Translations under genes and position numbers: made by a program | The notes under the pieces: generated by a model | Database searches by the model: none | What the model saw: the letters and a program-made list of their open reading frames with translations, nothing else | What the model was told of the DNA's origin: nothing | Shown here: positions 9,127 to 17,498 of the stretch, in pieces | How the letters are laid out: every line of letters starts with the position of its first letter | How positions within the stretch are numbered: the first letter of the stretch is position 1 | Assembly: GCF_017874735.1 (NCBI RefSeq) | Contig: NZ_JAGGLV010000001.1 | Coordinates: forward strand, 62,001-126,000 | Source of the DNA: Paenibacillus silagei | Lineage (GTDB): Bacteria; Bacillota; Bacilli; Paenibacillales; Paenibacillaceae | Direction: 5' to 3' | DNA: 64,000 nucleotides

Positions 9127-10290
9127 TTGACCAGAGAACTGATTTTGCTGCGCTACAGCCTGCTAATAATCCCGGCGATCCTCTCAATTCAAGTCTATGA
9201 ATTCGCGGACTATGACTGGTTCACTCTGCATTTCATGCTGCTGATGCTGCTGGTCACACTGGGTGCAAGGCAATCTAGGCCTCTCTACACTCTGACCGGA
9301 GGCATGGAGCTGATCCTCACCGCTTGGCTTTGTTACGAATACGGGCCTCTGATGGTTTTTCCGGCCTTGTCTGCGGTGATCTCCTATACCCGGCGGCAGC
9401 CCAAGAATACGGCCCTCACCTTCTTCTGTATTCATCTGGCCCTGCTGAATGCCGCCCTGCTTCATGGTGCTCCGGCAGTGCTTGTGTTCACGAACCTTAC
9501 CTTCCTGCTCTGTGCCGGCTTGAATCTGCTGCTGCTCCGCACAGGGCGCGGGCGTGCCGATACCTTATTCCTCTATGATGAGCTGCGCAAAAAGCATTTC
9601 GAGCTGGAAGAGGCCCGCGCAAGGCTCCTCCAGTTCACCTCGCAAATAGAGGTGGCTGCGCAGGCAGAAGAACGTGTGCGGATCGCCCGCCAGCTGCATG
9701 ATGACATCGGCCACCGGCTGATCCGGGTCAAGATGATGACCGAAGCGGCCATCCACACCCTCCCTGCCGCACCGGAAACGGGACTCCAGATGATGAACCA
9801 GATCCGGGATCAGCTCTCGGGCAGTATGGATGATATGCGTGCGGCGCTGAAGCGGATTAACCCTGCTCCGCAGCTTGAAGGAGCCTATGCGCTGGACCGG
9901 CTGCTGGAAGAAGTGGGCCGCGATACAGGTGTTTCCACCTCCTATACGGTGCAAGGGATTCCTTATCCGCTCTATCCGAGCCTTCAGGTTGTGCTGTACA
10001 CCAATGCCCGGGAGGCCATCACCAATGCGCTGCGGCACGGGCAGGCCAGCTCCGTATGGGTGGAGGTCACCTATACGGAGCATGAGGTGCGGATGGAGAC
10101 CGGCAATAACGGGAAGCTGCCCGAGGAGGAGGCTCTGCACAAGCTGCACCATACTGGCGGAATGGGCCTGAAAGGCATGCACGAACGCAGCGCCCTGATT
10201 GGCGGAACGCTGGAGCTGCGACTGCAGCCGCAGTTCACGGTCATCACACGGCTGCCCGTGTATCGGCAGCCGGAGGGATTGCTGCGCTGA
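9127..10290 (+). CDS. Sensor histidine kinase, NarL/LiaS/DesK type
   Basis: This 387-residue kinase has four to five N-terminal membrane segments (about 10-150) and a short coiled linker. A HisKA_3 dimerisation domain follows, with the phospho-acceptor His191 in RQLHDDIGH, then an ATPase domain with ITNALRHG and GMGLKGMHER. It starts at a TTG behind AAAGGATG. There is no large extracellular sensor, so it belongs with intramembrane-sensing kinases that respond to envelope stress or to transporter activity. The response regulator lies downstream after an unusual gap of 545 bases. The divergent exporter operon is its likely target. Confidence 0.92.
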   Translation: MTRELILLRYSLLIIPAILSIQVYEFADYDWFTLHFMLLMLLVTLGARQSRPLYTLTGGMELILTAWLCYEYGPLMVFPALSAVISYTRRQPKNTALTFFCIHLALLNAALLHGAPAVLVFTNLTFLLCAGLNLLLLRTGRGRADTLFLYDELRKKHFELEEARARLLQFTSQIEVAAQAEERVRIARQLHDDIGHRLIRVKMMTEAAIHTLPAAPETGLQMMNQIRDQLSGSMDDMRAALKRINPAPQLEGAYALDRLLEEVGRDTGVSTSYTVQGIPYPLYPSLQVVLYTNAREAITNALRHGQASSVWVEVTYTEHEVRMETGNNGKLPEEEALHKLHHTGGMGLKGMHERSALIGGTLELRLQPQFTVITRLPVYRQPEGLLR

Positions 10291-10303
10291 AGGGGGAGTA
10301 GGC

Positions 10304-10501
10304 GTGAGAGTGGGGCTGTGGGAAGCTGGCTATAGCCATAGCGTACATATAACTGACGGGGAACTGATGGGAAGGCGGATCGAGATACAGGTGTTATATG
10401 CTAACAACTTGTGGATCTGGGGGGAACTGCTCTCTCTCTGGCAGAAGCAAGTGGAAAAACGTATCTTAATTTCACAGTTTCTGATGTTTCCAGGGTATTA
10501 G
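10304..10501 (+). CDS. Possible small ORF between kinase and response regulator
   Basis: A 65-codon frame starts at GTG 10304, five bases after AGGGGGAG and only 14 bases past the kinase stop, so ribosomes could enter it. The peptide resembles nothing I know and its composition is unremarkable. It may instead be chance sequence in spacer DNA inserted between two genes that are normally adjacent. Confidence 0.2.
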   Translation: MRVGLWEAGYSHSVHITDGELMGRRIEIQVLYANNLWIWGELLSLWQKQVEKRILISQFLMFPGY

Positions 10502-10573
10502 TTGGAAAAACAGCATCTACTGTCGATGATTTTACTGCTGCGGGGCAGATTGGGAACAATTAAGTGTTGTTTG

Positions 10574-10771
10574 TCCAACTGTTGTCCCCAGAGAGGCCAC
10601 TCGTTGATCAGCAAGTGCTCAAAATCCAACTATATTCCCCCATCATAACATCGGCAGACGAGTCAGTTCTCCAACTATCCTTGTGCCATGAGCCGCAGCA
10701 TCGGCCAGACTATCAGCTGTCCAACTGTAACCCATACCACAGCTTCCCCATATGCCACATCCCCCAACCAC
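10574..10771. repeat. Intergenic motif array A (TCCAACT, about 50-bp period)
   Basis: The heptamer TCCAACT begins at 10574, 10625, 10670 and 10720, which gives spacings of 51, 45 and 50 bases. A reverse-complement form, AGTTGGA, occurs at about 10500. The DNA between the motifs is not obviously conserved. The array fills the space between the kinase and response regulator genes. It is the most degenerate of five such arrays in the window. Confidence 0.5.
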
Positions 10772-10835
10772 ACACTCATCAACTTAGCCGGGGACGGGCA
10801 GCGGGAGTATATTCACAGATAAGAGGTGCTGATTC

Positions 10836-11498
10836 ATGATTAGAGTATTGATTGTTGACGATGATTCTTTTATCCGCGAGAGCCTGAAGGTATTGATCGG
10901 GCTGGATGCCGGTATCGAGGTGGCCGGAACCGCAGGGAATGGCCGGGAGGCTTTCTCCTTGCTGGGGGAGCTGCCCGGCGGAGCGGATGTTGTACTCATG
11001 GATATCCGGATGCCGGAATGTGACGGGGTGGAAGGCACACGGATGATCAAAGAAGCCTATCCGGTCGTAGCCGTCCTGATGCTGACCACCTTCGATGATG
11101 ACGAGTATATCATTGAGGCTCTGCGCGCCGGAGCCAGCGGATATCTGCTCAAGAACATCCCGCCGGACCGGATCATTCAAGGCATCAAGACCGTACATGA
11201 GGGCAATATGCTCATTCATCCCGAGATTGCCCGCAAGCTGGCGGGCTTCCTCCAGCCATCCGCGCGTCAGGAAGCCCCCGAGGCTCAGCCGCTTGCTTCC
11301 TATGGCCTGACCAAGTCCGAGCAGGCCGTAGTCACCTCCATCGCAGAGGGACTCACCAACAAGGAAATCGCCGCCAAGCTGTTCCTGAGCGAAGGCACCG
11401 TCAAAAACTATATCACCGACATCCTCAGCAAGCTCGGCGTACGTGACCGGACACAGATTGCGATTCTGTATCTGAAGAGTACGCAGGGGAACCATTGA
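10836..11498 (+). CDS. Response regulator, NarL/LuxR family
   Basis: A 220-residue regulator with an N-terminal receiver domain and a C-terminal LuxR-type helix-turn-helix (about 155-215). The receiver has the acidic pocket VDDD (8-10), phospho-acceptor Asp56 in VLMDIRMP and a conserved Lys in YLLKN. The DNA-binding domain shows LTKSEQAVV and the recognition region TVKNYITDILSKL. It should be phosphorylated by the kinase upstream and regulate transcription, most likely of the divergent exporter. GAGGTG precedes the ATG by about 6 bases. Confidence 0.93.
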   Translation: MIRVLIVDDDSFIRESLKVLIGLDAGIEVAGTAGNGREAFSLLGELPGGADVVLMDIRMPECDGVEGTRMIKEAYPVVAVLMLTTFDDDEYIIEALRAGASGYLLKNIPPDRIIQGIKTVHEGNMLIHPEIARKLAGFLQPSARQEAPEAQPLASYGLTKSEQAVVTSIAEGLTNKEIAAKLFLSEGTVKNYITDILSKLGVRDRTQIAILYLKSTQGNH

Positions 11499-11567
11499 GC
11501 CACTGAAATGCTATCTCTCGCCAATTCTAAGAGTTCCCTCTCACGGATCGCTTGTATGAATCGCATT

Positions 11568-11774
11568 GTTGCACATTTTGCAGGATTCTTCTAAAAATGT
11601 TACGGACTACGGGTACATTGTTGCATCATTTGCAGGAATTCTGGTGCTTAGTGTGACTTATCGCTGGATTTGTTGCATTTCATGCAGGATTTCAGCCTCG
11701 GCCGCTTCTATTGGTCAGTATTCCTGCACTTCTTGCAGGATTTCTCTACAATGTTGCGGGCTGCGGAGCATAGG
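11568..11774. repeat. Intergenic motif array B (GTTGCA-N5-TGCAGGAT, 51-52 bp period)
   Basis: Four units begin at 11568, 11620, 11672 and 11723, so the period is 52, 52 and 51 bases. Each has the form GTTGCA, five or six bases, then TGCAGGA followed by T-rich sequence; the last unit has perfect arms CCTGCA and TGCAGG. The remainder of each unit is diverged. The array lies just downstream of the response regulator gene. Confidence 0.62.
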
Positions 11775-11797
11775 CTCCCCTCTTCACAGCAGCACCG

Positions 11798-11890
11798 ATT
11801 GTGTTCGGTTTTTCGCATACATCAGGTCCACAAGTCCCCATGGTTGCGTATTGTATTCGGTTTGTCGCTCCAGGTGCCTCACATCAGTTC
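11798..11890. repeat. Intergenic motif array C (two 52-bp units related to array D)
   Basis: Two units begin at 11798 and 11850, 52 bases apart. The first contains TTCGGTTTTTCGCATACATC and aligns along its whole length with the 52-bp unit of the array at 13397. The second is more diverged. The array ends just before a strong terminator. Confidence 0.5.
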
Positions 11891-11902
11891 CTTATCAAAT
11901 AT

Positions 11903-11952
11903 AAAAGGCCCGTTCCCCCTGAACTTAGTTCAGAAAGAACGGGCCTCTTTAA
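11903..11952. terminator. Bidirectional terminator between response regulator and minJ-like gene
   Basis: The arms AAAGGCCCGTTC and GAACGGGCCTCTTT form a long GC-rich stem around an inner hairpin GAAC-TTAG-TTC. A-rich and T-rich flanks lie on both sides, so it can serve the plus-strand response regulator and the minus-strand gene cluster. Confidence 0.8.
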
Positions 11953-12003
11953 GCTTCCGTACCAGCAGCCGCTGGGGGAACCAATTACGTTGATAATCAT
12001 CCG

Positions 12004-13350
12004 TCAGACGCCGGCAGATTCCTGCTTAGCCTCTGCCGGCGACGTCTGTTTGGCCTCCGCAGGCGGCGTCTTCTTCGCCCGGCCCAGCCGGTCGCCCTGC
12101 ACTCCCCGCTGCCGGATGCCTGTCCGCATCCCGATGATGCTGAAGATGCTGGACGGCTTGGTCTCTGCGGTGATGCCCCCGTCCGGGTCCGGCACCAGAA
12201 TGATGCCGAGCTGATGATGGTCCCCCGCATAGATCGCGCGCTGCAGATACTTGCTCTCGCCTTCGCGGTTCTGCACCTCCAGCTTGCAGAACGCGGGGTT
12301 CATGCGCAGCGCCTCATGCAGCTGCGCCGCGCTGGTCAACAGGACCCCGTTGACCTTCAGCAAGATCTCGCCGGGCAGGATGCCCAGCTCCTGCGCGGGG
12401 CTGCCCTGCAGCACGGCCAGCACCTTGCGGCCGGCCGGGGGATGCACGAAGATGGGGCTAAGGCTGCGCTCCTCCAGAGCGCTATACCAGCTTAACCCTT
12501 CGTGCAGCAGGATAGCCGCGAGCGCCGCGACAACCGTCAGCGGGCTCCATAGGTCCGCAAGCAGGCTGAGACCGAGCAGGACGGCGCTGTAAATCAGCAG
12601 CCGTCCGAACGTCCGGGCCGCCTTGCGTCCGGGCAGCATGCCCTGGGTCATCTCGCTGAAGCCGATGATGACCGGCAACGAGACCAGGCCGAGGCCCCCG
12701 CCCAGCAGCGGATGCCACGGTAGTTCACCGATTCCGCTGCCTGCGGGAATCAGCACGAACAGCGGCAGCGGCCAGAAGGCCTGCAGCTGATAGCCGCCCA
12801 CCACCTTGCCGCGCTTGCCGGCAAGGAACAACGGCGTCGCCAGCCGGGTCCCCTGCCAGCGCGCCAGCAGCGCCTCGGCCACGTGAAGCAGCGCGGCCAG
12901 CGCCAGCAGCGCCGGGATGTCCATCTCCCGCACGGCACCGGCAACCGTTCCGGCGGCTCCGCTCTGCAGCGTCCCAGGGAAGAACGACAGCACAAACTGC
13001 ACGATTCCAAGCGCGCCTATGGCATACGCAAAGCATAAGTAACGCACCCGAAACAGCATTAAGATAAGGCTTACTACCCAGATACAGGCAACAGCCATAT
13101 AAGTCACTGATACTCCCAGTGCAACAGCGGCAAGGGAGACCACCAGTCCCATGAGTCCGCCAGTCCACACGGTCCGCCAGGTTTCCGGTCCCCAGCTATG
13201 CAGCTTCACATGAATAAGCTTCCGCTCCAGGGCCACCTGTCTGCGGTAATATAGGGCAATAAATAGAATAGCGATATAGTAATAGGGCTGAATCAGCAGA
13301 TGAAGGACTGCTGTGCCCCAGCTGGTCAGCAGCTCCGGGAGTACATTCAA
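12004..13350 (-). CDS. minJ: MinJ-like PDZ membrane protein
   Basis: A 448-residue protein with about eight membrane segments in the first 300 residues. A PDZ domain follows (about 315-395, with ILPGEILLKVNGV), then a charged tail with two copies of SPAEAKQ-like sequence. In B. subtilis, MinJ (about 400 residues, same topology) bridges DivIVA and MinD at poles and septa. Synteny with ftsE-ftsX-ctpB supports the call. I prefer the TTG at 13350, 11 bases after AAGGAG; a GTG at 13362 would sit only one base from it. Function is inferred from topology and neighbourhood. Confidence 0.72.
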   Translation of the reverse strand: MNVLPELLTSWGTAVLHLLIQPYYYIAILFIALYYRRQVALERKLIHVKLHSWGPETWRTVWTGGLMGLVVSLAAVALGVSVTYMAVACIWVVSLILMLFRVRYLCFAYAIGALGIVQFVLSFFPGTLQSGAAGTVAGAVREMDIPALLALAALLHVAEALLARWQGTRLATPLFLAGKRGKVVGGYQLQAFWPLPLFVLIPAGSGIGELPWHPLLGGGLGLVSLPVIIGFSEMTQGMLPGRKAARTFGRLLIYSAVLLGLSLLADLWSPLTVVAALAAILLHEGLSWYSALEERSLSPIFVHPPAGRKVLAVLQGSPAQELGILPGEILLKVNGVLLTSAAQLHEALRMNPAFCKLEVQNREGESKYLQRAIYAGDHHQLGIILVPDPDGGITAETKPSSIFSIIGMRTGIRQRGVQGDRLGRAKKTPPAEAKQTSPAEAKQESAGV

Positions 13351-13396
13351 CGGTTCGCACACTCCTTTTCATAGCCATTAGCAAATAGGGATTATC

Positions 13397-13552
13397 TGCA
13401 CGCCAGCATAATGTATGCTGTTTTTCACATACATCTGGCCCATGCACCTGCACGCCAGCATAATGTATGCTGTTTTTCACATACATCTGGCCCATGCACC
13501 TGCACGTCAGCACAATGTATGCTGTTTTCCGCATACATTCGGGCCACAATTA
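13397..13552. repeat. Tandem array D: three 52-bp units with a CATACAT hairpin
   Basis: Three consecutive units of exactly 52 bases begin at 13397, 13449 and 13501. The first two are identical or nearly so; the third is diverged, especially in its second half. Each carries the arms ATGTATG and CATACAT around a 10-base loop. The array lies between the ctpB-like gene and the minJ-like gene and is related to array C. Confidence 0.85.
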
Positions 13553-13583
13553 AAAACAGAATTAAATGATAATATCCCATTCA

Positions 13584-13612
13584 AAGAAAAAAAGAAGGCT
13601 GAAATCAGCCCT
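13584..13612 (-). terminator. Terminator after the ctpB-like gene
   Basis: On the minus strand GGCTG-ATTT-CAGCC forms a compact hairpin directly after the stop codon, followed by TTCTTTTTTT. Confidence 0.7.
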
Positions 13613-13613
13613 C

Positions 13614-15080
13614 TTACTTGTTCGACGCCGCAGCCTTGATTTCCTTCTGAATTTCTTCGATCCCCTTATTCCGCTGATTGTCATTCACCGGATCCTGGAT
13701 GACCTTGATCAGCGCCAGCTCCAGCGCTTCCGCGGTCTTGGCATCAATCGAGCCTGTCGATTTCAGCTTGGCTGCGCTCTGGAATTTCTTGACCGCTTCT
13801 TTGGTCCCGGCATCGAAATAGCCGTCCTTGCGGCCCGGCTTGTAGCCTAGCCCATCCAGCATGGTCTGCGCACTTTTGACATCTGCATTGTTCATATTAT
13901 ATTGCAGCGTAACGCTCTTGTTAATCGGCGCCACCGAGAAGTAATCCGGCTGGGCTACGGCGATATCCGGCTTAATGCCCTTGCCGTGAATCCAGGTGCC
14001 GTCTGGCGTCAGCCACTTAGCAATCGTAATCTTCAGCAGGCTTCCGTCACCGAGCTGCTCCTCGAAGCTGGTCTGCACGGTGCCTTTACCGAACGAATTC
14101 TCCCCGATCAGCTTGGCTCCGGCAGATTGCTGCAGGGCTCCGGCCATGATCTCCGAAGCGCTCGCGCTGCCCTTGTTCATCAGCACGACTACCGGATACT
14201 TTTTGCTTGATCCCTTCGAGGTGCTGACCTCGCGCCGCTTGTTCTTGTCCTCCACCTGTACGATGGCTTTGCCGGAAGGAACGAACTGCTCAACCATCTC
14301 AATGACGACCGGCAACACACCGCCCGGGTCATTGCGGACATCAATAACGAGTCCCTTCATGCCCTGCTTCTCCAGCTTCGTCAGCTCTTCCTTGAACCGC
14401 TCCGAGGTGTTCTGTGAGAACTGCGTAACCTCGATCACACCGACATGCTCCTTCTCCATTTTCGCATAGACCGTCTCCAGTCTGACATCATCACGAGTGA
14501 TGACGAATTGCAGCGGCTCTGCTGTTCCGGTCCGCTGGACCTTCAGGGTCGCCTTGCTGCCCTTGGGACCGCGGATTTTGGCTACAGCCGCATTCAGCTC
14601 CAGCCCTTCCAGCGATTCACCGTTCACGGAGAGGATCACATCCTTGGCTTGAATACCGGCCTTCTCTGCCGGTGAGCCCTTGATAGGGGAGACTACAACG
14701 ACCTTGCCGTTGTCGGAGGAGACTTCAGCGCCAATCCCCGAGAAGGAGCCTTCAATGCTCTCCTCGAACCGCTGTGCCGTCTCCTTGCCCATGTAGTTCG
14801 AATACGGGTCGCCCAGTGCTTCCATCATTCCGTTGACCGCACCGTCAATCAGCTTCTCCCGGTCGACCTTCTCATAATAATTGCTCTCGATCAGGCTAAG
14901 AGCGGTACCCAGCTTCTTCGATTCCTTCTCCTGTAGTCCGGCAGTCTGCAGGACCGTTGCCAGCCCTTCACCTGCGGCTTGTCCGAATACCTGTACATAA
15001 CCGGTCACGCCCAGGGTCAGCAGACTGCCGCACAGCAGTGCCGCAACGATCATAAAGGCCGCAGTGCTTTTCTTTAACAT
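13614..15080 (-). CDS. ctpB: S41 family C-terminal processing protease (CtpB-like)
   Basis: A 488-residue secreted or membrane-anchored serine protease. It has an N-terminal membrane segment (about 8-28), a PDZ domain (about 95-185, GIGAEVSSDNG), and the S41 catalytic domain. The nucleophile Ser lies in GSASASE and the Lys in FGKGTVQ. A C-terminal peptidoglycan-binding domain follows (about 390-460, GLGYKPGRKDGYFD). B. subtilis CtpB has the same architecture and cleaves SpoIVFA during sporulation. I chose the ATG at 15080 behind GGTGGG; the frame extends further upstream without a ribosome-binding site. It shares its neighbourhood with ftsEX and minJ as in Bacillus. Confidence 0.9.
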   Translation of the reverse strand: MLKKSTAAFMIVAALLCGSLLTLGVTGYVQVFGQAAGEGLATVLQTAGLQEKESKKLGTALSLIESNYYEKVDREKLIDGAVNGMMEALGDPYSNYMGKETAQRFEESIEGSFSGIGAEVSSDNGKVVVVSPIKGSPAEKAGIQAKDVILSVNGESLEGLELNAAVAKIRGPKGSKATLKVQRTGTAEPLQFVITRDDVRLETVYAKMEKEHVGVIEVTQFSQNTSERFKEELTKLEKQGMKGLVIDVRNDPGGVLPVVIEMVEQFVPSGKAIVQVEDKNKRREVSTSKGSSKKYPVVVLMNKGSASASEIMAGALQQSAGAKLIGENSFGKGTVQTSFEEQLGDGSLLKITIAKWLTPDGTWIHGKGIKPDIAVAQPDYFSVAPINKSVTLQYNMNNADVKSAQTMLDGLGYKPGRKDGYFDAGTKEAVKKFQSAAKLKSTGSIDAKTAEALELALIKVIQDPVNDNQRNKGIEEIQKEIKAAASNK

Positions 15081-15223
15081 GATGTTCCCACCGTCCCTTC
15101 TTGTCCATCTTAACACCAGCATGGGCCCGTTCCATGAGAAACGGCATCTCTTCCAGTATATGCCGCAGCATGAAAATATATTTATCAATTCAGCCAAACT
15201 TATAATTTATCCGCTTAGTCCAC

Positions 15224-16540
15224 TTACAGATAAGGCATAGGATTGACCGGTTTCCCGTTGATCCGCACTTCAAAATGCAGATGCGGGCCGGTAGAACGTC
15301 CCGTTGAGCCGGATTCGGCGATCGTCTGTCCGCGCTCCACCCGTTGTCCCTGGCTCACCTTGATACCGCCCTCGCGGATGTGTCCGTACAGCGTCCATAC
15401 CCCGCCGCCATGATCAATAATGACACAGTATCCGTAACCGCTATACCACTGCGCTAACACAACTGTACCGGAATCCGCCGCATGGATACTCGTACCCTGC
15501 GGCACGGCAAAGTCTATACCGGTATGCAGCTTGCCGACTTCATGCGTCACCGGATGGGTCCGGTAGCCAAAAGGAGAAGAGATCCGCGCGTAGCCCACCG
15601 GCCGCAGGTAAGGACCGTCTCCGCCCGAATAATCTTCTGCGCTCGCAACGGAGGAGCTGTCGCCGCCGGAAGACTTGGAGGCCTTCGCCTTCTCCGCCGC
15701 CTTGGCTGCGGCTAATGCCGCACGGCGCTGCGCCTCAGCCTTCGCGGCTGCCGCTCTGCGCGCTGCTTCCTCCGCCTTAAGCTTGTCCTTCTGCGCTTCA
15801 AGCGCAGAGCGGCTGCTAGCCAGCTCTACCAGCTTGGCATCCTGTTCAGCAGAGATGACCTCCGAATTCTCAATCTCCTCATCATAATAAGCGATCAGCT
15901 CCTGCTTCTCCGCTTCCTTCTCCTTCAGCATACTGCGCTGGGCTTCCAGATCGGTATACAGCTGCTTCGCCGTTGCATATTGCCCTTCCAGCTCCTGCTT
16001 CTTGGCAATCACCGTCTGCTTGTCCAGCTTATGCTGCACCAGCAGATCCTGATCCTGATCCACGATCATCTTCAGGGAATCGGCCCGGTCCAAAAAATCA
16101 GAGAAGCTGGTGGAGGACAGCAGTACATCCAGATAGGAGACCGCGCCATCCGTGTACATAAGACGGACACGGGATTCCAGCAGCTTTTCACGGGAGGCCA
16201 CGCGCGCCTCAGCATCATCCAGCTCCGTTGCTGTCACGGTAAGCGACTTCTCCGTGCTGGCAATTTTGCCGGATATCGTGGTCATCTCACCCTTCACCTG
16301 GGCAATCTGCCCCAGCACATAGTCGAGATTCAGCGTGGTCTTATTCTTATAGTGCTTAGCCTCCTGATTACGGGAGTCCGCCTTCTCCTGCGCCGCCTTG
16401 GCCGCCTGGACCTCCTGCTGCAGCTGCTTCAGCTGCTTATCGATTTCGGCAACGCTTGTTTTCTTCGCATACCCGTCAGAGGGCCCGAACATTGTGACAG
16501 CCAGCAATATTACGGCCATTCCGGCAGCAATTCTTTTCAA
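15224..16540 (-). CDS. EnvC-like murein hydrolase with coiled coil and M23 peptidase domain
   Basis: A 438-residue exported protein with a signal peptide (1-25), a long coiled-coil region (about 27-270) and an Ala/Lys-rich linker. The C-terminal LytM/M23 endopeptidase domain covers about 325-438. The zinc-site motifs are intact: HTGIDFAVP and HLHFEVR. It should cleave peptide cross-links in peptidoglycan outside the cell. It lies directly downstream of ftsX, and FtsEX partners typically use a coiled coil to contact FtsX, so it is a good candidate effector of this FtsEX. It starts with TTG after a GGAGAG site. Confidence 0.88.
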   Translation of the reverse strand: MKRIAAGMAVILLAVTMFGPSDGYAKKTSVAEIDKQLKQLQQEVQAAKAAQEKADSRNQEAKHYKNKTTLNLDYVLGQIAQVKGEMTTISGKIASTEKSLTVTATELDDAEARVASREKLLESRVRLMYTDGAVSYLDVLLSSTSFSDFLDRADSLKMIVDQDQDLLVQHKLDKQTVIAKKQELEGQYATAKQLYTDLEAQRSMLKEKEAEKQELIAYYDEEIENSEVISAEQDAKLVELASSRSALEAQKDKLKAEEAARRAAAAKAEAQRRAALAAAKAAEKAKASKSSGGDSSSVASAEDYSGGDGPYLRPVGYARISSPFGYRTHPVTHEVGKLHTGIDFAVPQGTSIHAADSGTVVLAQWYSGYGYCVIIDHGGGVWTLYGHIREGGIKVSQGQRVERGQTIAESGSTGRSTGPHLHFEVRINGKPVNPMPYL

Positions 16541-16583
16541 CTTGCACTCTCCGTCCTTTGTTCAATAATGTGAATAATACAGG

Positions 16584-17498
16584 CTATACCTTCAAGAACT
16601 TGCGGATCGACACCGTGCTGCCCCATACGCCAATCAGCACCCCGAGGCCCACCAGCAGCCCGCATAGCAGCAACCAGATATCCTCGAATGGAATCAGCTG
16701 CAGCCCCAGCATCGGATCTCCCTTCACGGAAGCCACCAGACTGCTGTAACCGGCGTAGAGCGCACCCGAGGTTACCACTGAACCGATCAATCCGATCAGA
16801 GCACCTTCGATAAAGAAGGGCCAGCGGATGAAATAATTCGTTGCTCCCACGAGCTTCATAATGCCGATTTCCTTGCGGCGGGCGAGGATCGTTACCCGGA
16901 TAGTATTCGAGATCAGGAACATCGACATCAGCGCCAGTCCTGCTACAAAAATAAACCCGATATTCCGCACCGCCTTGGTCACCTTGAATAAAGTCTCCAC
17001 AGAGCCTTTACCGTAGTTCACCTTGTAGATCGGCTGCTCTTCATGCGTCTTGTTCAGTGCTTCTATCTTCTCCGCTACAAACGGAACCGTGGTCGGCTCA
17101 ATCACTTCAACGAGCAGCTTGTCCGGCAGCGGATTATTGTCTTCATCGAAGCCTTCCAGGAGCTCGGCGGCATCCGGCCCCATATCTTCACGGAATTCCT
17201 TCAAGCCCTGTTCTTTGGAGACGAACTCCACCTTGCTGACTTCCGGCATATTGCCGATTTCGTTTTCCAGCTTCTCCCGCATCTTCTGGTCCGTATTCAG
17301 CGTCAGATGCACATTGATCTGCACCTGGCTGTCTGCTTTGTCCGCAATTTGATTGACGTTGAGCACCAGCAGGATGAACACTCCGAGTACGAAGAGAGAG
17401 ACAACGATGGAAGTGATGGACGCCACCGACATCCAGCCGTTGCGGAATACGTTTTTGAAGCCTTCCCGCAAATGCCGCAAGAAGGTTTTAAAACTCAT
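16584..17498 (-). CDS. ftsX: Cell division ABC transporter permease FtsX
   Basis: A 304-residue protein of typical FtsX length. It has the N-terminal motif LREGFKNVFRNGWMS, a first membrane segment (about 25-48) and an extracytoplasmic domain (about 50-170). Three C-terminal membrane segments follow, with TIRVTILARRKEIGIMKLVGAT before the second. FtsX does not transport a substrate; it relays ATP-driven movement from FtsE to a cell-wall hydrolase outside. Its start overlaps ftsE by 11 bases, so the two are translationally coupled. Confidence 0.96.
   Translation of the reverse strand: MSFKTFLRHLREGFKNVFRNGWMSVASITSIVVSLFVLGVFILLVLNVNQIADKADSQVQINVHLTLNTDQKMREKLENEIGNMPEVSKVEFVSKEQGLKEFREDMGPDAAELLEGFDEDNNPLPDKLLVEVIEPTTVPFVAEKIEALNKTHEEQPIYKVNYGKGSVETLFKVTKAVRNIGFIFVAGLALMSMFLISNTIRVTILARRKEIGIMKLVGATNYFIRWPFFIEGALIGLIGSVVTSGALYAGYSSLVASVKGDPMLGLQLIPFEDIWLLLCGLLVGLGVLIGVWGSTVSIRKFLKV

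Noticed and set aside
11566..11993. Plus-strand frames of 107-112 codons over arrays B and C
   Set aside because: They are created by the 52-bp repeats, have no ribosome-binding site and show repeat-derived, Cys- and Ser-rich low-information sequence.
12005..12050. GACGCCGGCAGA hairpin as the minJ terminator
   Set aside because: It lies within the coding sequence of the repeated C-terminal tail and has no T-run; the hairpin at 11903 is the better terminator.
10574..13552. CRISPR-like spacing of palindromic motifs
   Set aside because: Cores are imperfect and differ between arrays, whole units including the spacer are duplicated in array D, and no cas genes are present.
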